Source: JABMPR01 sp964508765 (lineage in GTDB: Bacteria; Fidelibacterota; UBA8477; JABMPR01). Taken from it: a stretch of DNA of 64,000 bases. Positions 59,811 to 64,000 of the stretch are shown piece after piece (positions within the stretch are counted from its first letter, which is position 1; each line of letters opens with the position of its first letter). The notes beneath the pieces are model-generated. The model saw nothing but the letters and a program-made list of their open reading frames with translations, searched no databases and was not told where the DNA came from. The translations under genes and the position numbers were made by a program. The stretch lies in NCBI GenBank assembly GCA_964508765.1, contig CAZDVD010000007.1, positions 49,172 through 113,171 on the forward strand. Reading direction: 5' to 3'.

Positions 59811-60590
59811 ATGAATCTGGTAAACAAAGAATATCATAAACGAGCCAGAGTATTACTGGAGAACTGGCAGGACAGAGGGGTCTTCTCCACAAGTTTTGAA
59901 ACCCCCCTGGATGAAACCCTGGCCAGCAAGATAGAGTTAAGCCTTCTTACGGCAGATGCCTCCATATCTGAAATTAATAAACTGTGTCGTGTGGCTCGTG
60001 AATACACAGCAGGGGGCGTCTGTGTAAACCCGGGCCATGTGGAGCGCTGTGTTCAGTTTTTGGGAGACGATATCCCTGTGGGAACAGTGATTGGTTTTCC
60101 TCTTGGGGCAAATCACACCCAGATTAAGGTGGCAGAGGCTGAGTTGGCTGTCAGTCATGGTGCTAAAAGCTTTAGCATGGTCATTAATGTCGGTTTACTC
60201 AAGACGTCAAACTTTCAGGAGGTCTTTGAAGAACTCCGAGCCGTGCGCTATGCCTGTCCCGAAGCTGACCTCGCCATCATTCTGGAAACAGCCCTGTTAG
60301 AGCCATTACAAATCATTATTGCCTGCATGTTGAGTCGTGAAGCCGGTGCAGATGATGTGATGACCTCCACGGGTTTCTCCAGCGCAGGAGCAACACCAGA
60401 AAATGTATCGCTCATGCGGTCTGTGTTGGGTGAGGATCTCGGTGTGATAGCCTCCGGCGGGATCAGTGATCGCGAAAGTATCCTCAATTTACTTAAAGCA
60501 GGTGCAGTAGGACTGAGTCTGGACTTTACAGCGACAAATGAATCTGTGTATGGACTCACCAATAAACCTGACCAGCCAGTCGATGGGTGA
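59811..60590 (+). CDS. DeoC-fold protein lacking all catalytic residues (pseudoenzyme)
   Basis: A 259-residue beta/alpha barrel of the deoxyribose-phosphate aldolase family. The scaffold is clear: SISEINKLCRVAREYTAGGV, CVNPGHVERC, VGTVIGFPLGANHTQIKVAE, AVSHGAK and TSTGFSSAGATPENVSLM, then ASGGIS. DERA needs a Schiff-base Lys in VKTSTGF, a second Lys in VKASGGI and an Asp in GA.EIDMV. Here these are M184 (DDVMTSTGF), I213 (LGVIASGGI) and S122 (KSFSMVIN). The early HTLLK motif is also changed to LSLLT. Aldolase activity by the known mechanism is therefore excluded, while the phosphate-binding loops look kept. The ATG at 59811 has GGAAGGGA upstream. It overlaps the LOG gene by eight bases. Confidence 0.88.
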   Translation: MNLVNKEYHKRARVLLENWQDRGVFSTSFETPLDETLASKIELSLLTADASISEINKLCRVAREYTAGGVCVNPGHVERCVQFLGDDIPVGTVIGFPLGANHTQIKVAEAELAVSHGAKSFSMVINVGLLKTSNFQEVFEELRAVRYACPEADLAIILETALLEPLQIIIACMLSREAGADDVMTSTGFSSAGATPENVSLMRSVLGEDLGVIASGGISDRESILNLLKAGAVGLSLDFTATNESVYGLTNKPDQPVDG

Positions 60591-61191
60591 ACTCAAACGA
60601 ATTTGCGTTTTTTGTGGATCTAGCCCAGGATCCCATGGGGACTATCTCAAAGCTGCCCGAGATCTGGGGGAAGTGCTGGTAGAACGCGAAATTGGATTGG
60701 TTTACGGTGGCGCCAACGTGGGTACCATGGGTAAGATTGCCAGTACGGTTCTCTCCAGGGGTGGTGAAGTTATTGGTGTTATCCCAGAGAGTTTGGTCAA
60801 AAAGGAAGTTGCCTATAAAGAGTTGCCGGACCTGCGGGTGGTTCAAACCATGCATGAGCGCAAGTTCTTGATGAACGAATTGTCAGATGGCTTTATCTCC
60901 TTACCAGGAGGGCTGGGAACCCTTGAAGAGTTTTTCGAGGCGCTTGCCTGGGGTCAATTGGGGATTCACAAAAAACCATCTGGGGTTTTAAATGTCCGAA
61001 ACTTTTACGGGAAGATGTTGGCATTTCTAGATCATGCAGTTGCAGAAAAATTTATGCAGCGTGAGCATCGCGATATGTTGCTGGTGCATAAGGAACCTTC
61101 AGGTCTTATAAATCTATTTGAGGCTTATGAGCCACCTGATGTAGACAAGGCTGACTGGATAAAGAAACGACACGGTGAGATGTCCAATTGA
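60583..61191 (+). CDS. LOG family (TIGR00730) nucleoside 5'-monophosphate phosphoribohydrolase
   Basis: A 202-residue Rossmann-like protein of the LOG group (formerly annotated as lysine decarboxylases). It has ICVFCGSSPGSHGDYLKAAR, LVYGGANVGTMGKIA, the double motif MHERKFLMNELSDGFISL and PGGLGTLEEFFEALAWGQLG. LOG enzymes cleave nucleoside 5'-monophosphates into base and ribose 5-phosphate; cytokinin activation is the known plant role. The catalytic Arg and Glu of those motifs are present. The start ATG 60583 lies eight bases inside the DeoC-like gene. Its product ribose 5-phosphate is a substrate type related to its neighbours. Confidence 0.93.
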   Translation: MGELKRICVFCGSSPGSHGDYLKAARDLGEVLVEREIGLVYGGANVGTMGKIASTVLSRGGEVIGVIPESLVKKEVAYKELPDLRVVQTMHERKFLMNELSDGFISLPGGLGTLEEFFEALAWGQLGIHKKPSGVLNVRNFYGKMLAFLDHAVAEKFMQREHRDMLLVHKEPSGLINLFEAYEPPDVDKADWIKKRHGEMSN

Positions 61192-61211
61192 TAAATGAGC
61201 GGGGAAGCGGT

Positions 61212-62459
61212 ATGACACAGCATTTCGGATTTATTTTTATTAAATCACTGTTTGTTCCAGTAGGGGAGGCTTTTGAAAGCTCCATGGCGGATTACGCCAG
61301 AGCCCTACAGCAGGCAGGTGGTGAAGAGTGGACCCCAGAAACTTTGGATGATTCCAGGCCCCTCGTTTATTTCATGGCTACCGGTGGTACAGAACAGGTG
61401 CTTTTGGATATCCGAGCGAAACGTAGCGCCACCGTCACAGATGAACCTGTCCTGGTAGTGGCTCATCCTACCCACAACTCATTACCAGCGTCCCTGGAGG
61501 TTTTGGCTCGTCTCCAACAAGACGGCGCCCAGGGTCAGATTTTATATCTAAATAGTCCAAAAGATGAGCAAGGGCTTCAGAAAATTGAAGAGGTGCTCGG
61601 TAATTTTCGCGTCGCTTCAGAGTTAAAACAAGCACGCATCGGATTGTTGGGTGCACCCTCTGACTGGTTGGTGGCCAGCAGTCCAGATCATGATATCATC
61701 AAGGAGACCTGGGGTCCTGATATTGTTCCCGTATCCCTGGATGAGGTCAACGAGATGATTCAGGAGGTGTCAGAAGATGCCATTCCTGCTATCCGGGAAC
61801 CTTTGACAGGAGGTGCTACTGAGATCCGAGAACCCTCACTTGCTGATATGGATGATGCCGTGCGCGTCTATCTTGCCCTGAAGCAAGTCATCGAAAAGTA
61901 TAAGCTCGACGCGCTGACCCTGCGTTGTTTCGACCTGGTCTTAAACCTCAAAACAACGGGCTGCTTTAGTTTGTCACAGTTGACAGACGAAGGATTTATT
62001 TCTGGATGTGAGGGAGATCTGGTGAGTACTGTGGGTTTGTTGTGGGTCAAAATGCTCACAGGAGAGACACCCTGGATGGCCAATTCAGCACAGTTGGACG
62101 CAGACAATAACCAGCTCTGGCTGGCACATTGCACGGTACCAAGGGGGATCGTCCAGGACTATGGATTACGTTCACATTTTGAATCTGATCTGGGTGTTGG
62201 TATACAGGGCACCCTGGCCAATGGACCTGTAACCCTGCTACGTATCGGTGGGAAAAAAATGGAACAGCTCTGGCTGGCGGAAGGTGACATTATTCAATCT
62301 GGAAAGGCTGAAGATCTGTGTCGTACCCAGGCTGAGATCAAACTGAGCCAGGGTCAAATCAGCGAATTGCTGGAAAACCCCCTGGGCAATCATCTCATTA
62401 TGGTCCAGGGACATCATCTCAAACGCCTCAAGGGCTGGTGGAAACAATTGGTTGCCTGA
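61212..62459 (+). CDS. L-fucose isomerase-like protein (COG2407 type)
   Basis: A 415-residue soluble protein. It resembles the fucose/arabinose isomerase superfamily (COG2407). The N-terminal half has Rossmann-like parts (LVYFMATGGTEQVLLDI, VLVVAHPTHNSLPASLEVLA, IGLLGAPSDWLVASS). The C-terminal half holds ISGCEGDLVSTVGLLWVKML, the TPWMANSAQLDADNNQLWLA, HCTVPRG and GIQGTLANGPVTLLRIGG motifs. The Glu, Asp and His of those motifs correspond to the metal site of FucI, so an aldose-ketose isomerase activity is plausible. It is shorter than FucI (about 590 residues). The ATG at 61212 has GGGGA upstream. It sits 20 bases after the LOG gene in the same operon. Confidence 0.7.
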   Translation: MTQHFGFIFIKSLFVPVGEAFESSMADYARALQQAGGEEWTPETLDDSRPLVYFMATGGTEQVLLDIRAKRSATVTDEPVLVVAHPTHNSLPASLEVLARLQQDGAQGQILYLNSPKDEQGLQKIEEVLGNFRVASELKQARIGLLGAPSDWLVASSPDHDIIKETWGPDIVPVSLDEVNEMIQEVSEDAIPAIREPLTGGATEIREPSLADMDDAVRVYLALKQVIEKYKLDALTLRCFDLVLNLKTTGCFSLSQLTDEGFISGCEGDLVSTVGLLWVKMLTGETPWMANSAQLDADNNQLWLAHCTVPRGIVQDYGLRSHFESDLGVGIQGTLANGPVTLLRIGGKKMEQLWLAEGDIIQSGKAEDLCRTQAEIKLSQGQISELLENPLGNHLIMVQGHHLKRLKGWWKQLVA

Positions 62460-62506
62460 GGGCATTGCTGCATGTAAAATCATTACTTCGGGGGTGAGGA
62501 GATTTT

Positions 62507-63913
62507 ATGGATAACACCATTACGCTTCCACTATGGGGTTTTATTATCCTGGTGCTTTTTGCCGGCGTCATGGTGCTGGACCGCCTGCTCATGCCCAGCT
62601 TACGTTGGTATCTACGGCGACGCGTTAAAAAGGTCATGGATGAATTCAGCTCCCGACTCCATATTGCTATCCGACCCTTTCAACTTACCCGCAGACAGGG
62701 ACTCATCGACCAACTTGTCTTTGATGATCAAGTTATAGAGGCGGTTAAGACCTATGCTGCCGAGAACGACATGCCCAAGACAGTCGCCCAGGAAAAGGTC
62801 AAAAACTACGCTCACGAAATTGTCCCGTCTTTCAATGCCTATATTTATTTCCGTTTTGGATACTGGCTGGCCAGAAACATTGCCCGTCTCATATACCGTG
62901 TGCGTGTAGGTTTTTACGATGATGAGGAGCTAAAGAATATTCCCGAAGACGCTTCTGTGGTCTTCGTCATGAACCATCGCAGCAATATGGATTATGTCCT
63001 TGTATCTTTTCTGGTCGCCGAAAAAACTGCTTTGTCATATGCCATTGGAGAGTGGGCACGAATCTGGCCCCTGCAGACCTTATTGAAATCCATGGGTGGC
63101 TTTTTTGTGAGAAGAAATTCCCAGAATCCCCTCTATCGAAAAGTTCTGGAACGCTATGTTTACCTCTCTACCAGAGCGGGAGTATGTCAGGCAGTTTTCC
63201 CTGAAGGGGGCTTAACCAAATCGGGAGCGCTGTTGGAGCCCAAATTAGGGTTCATGGATTACATGCTCAGGGAATACCACCCCGAGTTTGACAAGGATGT
63301 TGTCTTTGTACCCGTGGGTATCAATTACGACCGTGTCGTAGAAGATCGCACCCTCATCAGAAAATTGGATCCCAATGCGCAGCGTCGCAACCGATGGTAT
63401 GTCATAAAAACCACCCTGGCCTTTGCCACCAAGATGTTTCTTCTTTCCAGAAAATTGCGTTGGCGTCGTTTTGGTTATGCCAGTGTCAATTTTGGTCACC
63501 CCGTTTCTGTCAAACAATACTGTGAAACCAACCAGGTCAAGTTTGACGAAGTGGATTCAACACATCGTTTTAAACAGGTCAAAAAATTAGCCGATACCCT
63601 CATGGAACATATCGCTGATGTGATTCCTGTCTTGCCCATGGCTCTGCTTTCAGAGGTGCTCCTGGAAAATAAAAATATCTGGAAAAGCGAGCTGGATCTC
63701 AAATCTCAGGCTGTTCTAAAAATCAACACGCTCAAGGAGAAGGGGGCTCCCATCAATATTTCATCAAATGCCTGTGAGGGCGTGTTGACCAATGCTTTGA
63801 ATATGCTCATCGGCCGACGACTGGTTGATGTTGAGGAAAATCTGATCCGGGTCAAAGAAAAAGCGATTGTTTTATTAGAATATTATGCCAACTCAATAAA
63901 GCAGTGGAGGTAG
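62507..63913 (+). CDS. PlsB-like glycerol-phosphate acyltransferase domain protein
   Basis: A 468-residue membrane-anchored acyltransferase. An N-terminal transmembrane segment (LPLWGFIILVLFAGVMVLD) precedes the acyltransferase boxes: VFVMNHRSNMDYVLVSFL (HxxxxD), GGFFVRRNSQ, CQAVFPEGGLTKSG and DVVFVPVGINYDRV. The order matches PlsB-type glycerol-3-phosphate acyltransferases, but the protein is much shorter than PlsB (about 800 residues) and the Glu motif reads PEGG. It probably makes phosphatidic acid precursors. GGGGTGAGGAG precedes the ATG. It lies 47 bases after the isomerase-like gene. The last 87 bases of the window contain no gene. Confidence 0.8.
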   Translation: MDNTITLPLWGFIILVLFAGVMVLDRLLMPSLRWYLRRRVKKVMDEFSSRLHIAIRPFQLTRRQGLIDQLVFDDQVIEAVKTYAAENDMPKTVAQEKVKNYAHEIVPSFNAYIYFRFGYWLARNIARLIYRVRVGFYDDEELKNIPEDASVVFVMNHRSNMDYVLVSFLVAEKTALSYAIGEWARIWPLQTLLKSMGGFFVRRNSQNPLYRKVLERYVYLSTRAGVCQAVFPEGGLTKSGALLEPKLGFMDYMLREYHPEFDKDVVFVPVGINYDRVVEDRTLIRKLDPNAQRRNRWYVIKTTLAFATKMFLLSRKLRWRRFGYASVNFGHPVSVKQYCETNQVKFDEVDSTHRFKQVKKLADTLMEHIADVIPVLPMALLSEVLLENKNIWKSELDLKSQAVLKINTLKEKGAPINISSNACEGVLTNALNMLIGRRLVDVEENLIRVKEKAIVLLEYYANSIKQWR

Positions 63914-64000
63914 GCAAGAAGCATGTTTTCATCATAGCACCCGACTTAAGAGGCTGTGTGAGAATAGAGCTGCAAGCATTTATTTTCCTGTATTTTGCGG

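Overview
The window looks like a chromosomal stretch from a diderm, LPS-making bacterium of the FCB (Fibrobacterota-Chlorobiota-Bacteroidota) neighbourhood, most like Marinimicrobia, Calditrichota or Ignavibacteria in style. The signs are lipid A genes (lpxK, lpxB), a surface protein ending in a type IX secretion (T9SS) sorting domain with the NFPNPFNPST motif, a PorV-like protein, a MenG/UbiE methyltransferase, TonB-dependent receptors and many exported peptidases. The assignment to phylum is inference. I saw no rRNA, tRNA, CRISPR array or transposase.

Layout. 1-7.6 kb: GroES-like protein and DUF1844; then, on the minus strand, a very large soluble PAS/GAF histidine kinase, its CheY-like regulator, and a SpoIID-domain protein whose signal peptide is cut off by an in-frame TAA; then a DUF3078 outer-membrane protein. 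7.9-9.8 kb: an AT-rich three-gene cassette of small secreted Cys peptide, secreted propeller-like protein and MauE/DoxX membrane protein. 10-22 kb: an exported M16C peptidase and a 3031-residue surface protein built from 16 Hydin/choice-of-anchor-D repeats and five SdrD-B domains. 22.5-27.5 kb (minus): YjbR-like protein, orphan TrpF-like protein, then an lpxK / DUF374 acyltransferase / lpxB / Gfo-Idh lipid A operon. 28-38.8 kb (plus): M32 carboxypeptidase, acyl-CoA synthetase, a decayed SRPBCC gene, gpmI, and an M16-M1 exported peptidase pair. 39-48.2 kb: TetR regulator with a clear operator, then a T9SS-type operon (duplicated-domain secreted protein, TonB receptor, 1046-residue surface protein with a CASCH motif, PorV). 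48.5-51.5 kb: menG (minus), dienelactone hydrolase, a CarF/PEDS1-type lipid desaturase homologue, DUF3859. 51.6-59.6 kb: a signalling locus of TonB receptor, YfiR, CHASE8-HAMP-PAS kinase, two receiver proteins and a REC-PAS-kinase split by an in-frame TAG. 59.8-63.9 kb: a DeoC homologue lacking all its catalytic residues, a LOG phosphoribohydrolase, a fucose-isomerase-like protein and a PlsB-like acyltransferase.

Three observations stand out. The peptide/propeller/MauE cassette resembles a periplasmic peptide-maturation or redox system. The DeoC-fold protein appears to be a pseudoenzyme travelling with two pentose-phosphate-type enzymes. The periplasmic YfiR/CHASE8 switch, normally wired to c-di-GMP synthesis, is here wired to a histidine kinase.

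Four genes carry start or stop lesions (SpoIID TAA, SRPBCC two TGA plus frameshift, lpxB ATA instead of ATG, kinase TAG). They use all three stop codons, so they point to decay, strain variation or assembly error rather than a changed genetic code. The gaps between genes hold short dispersed hairpin repeats of several families.
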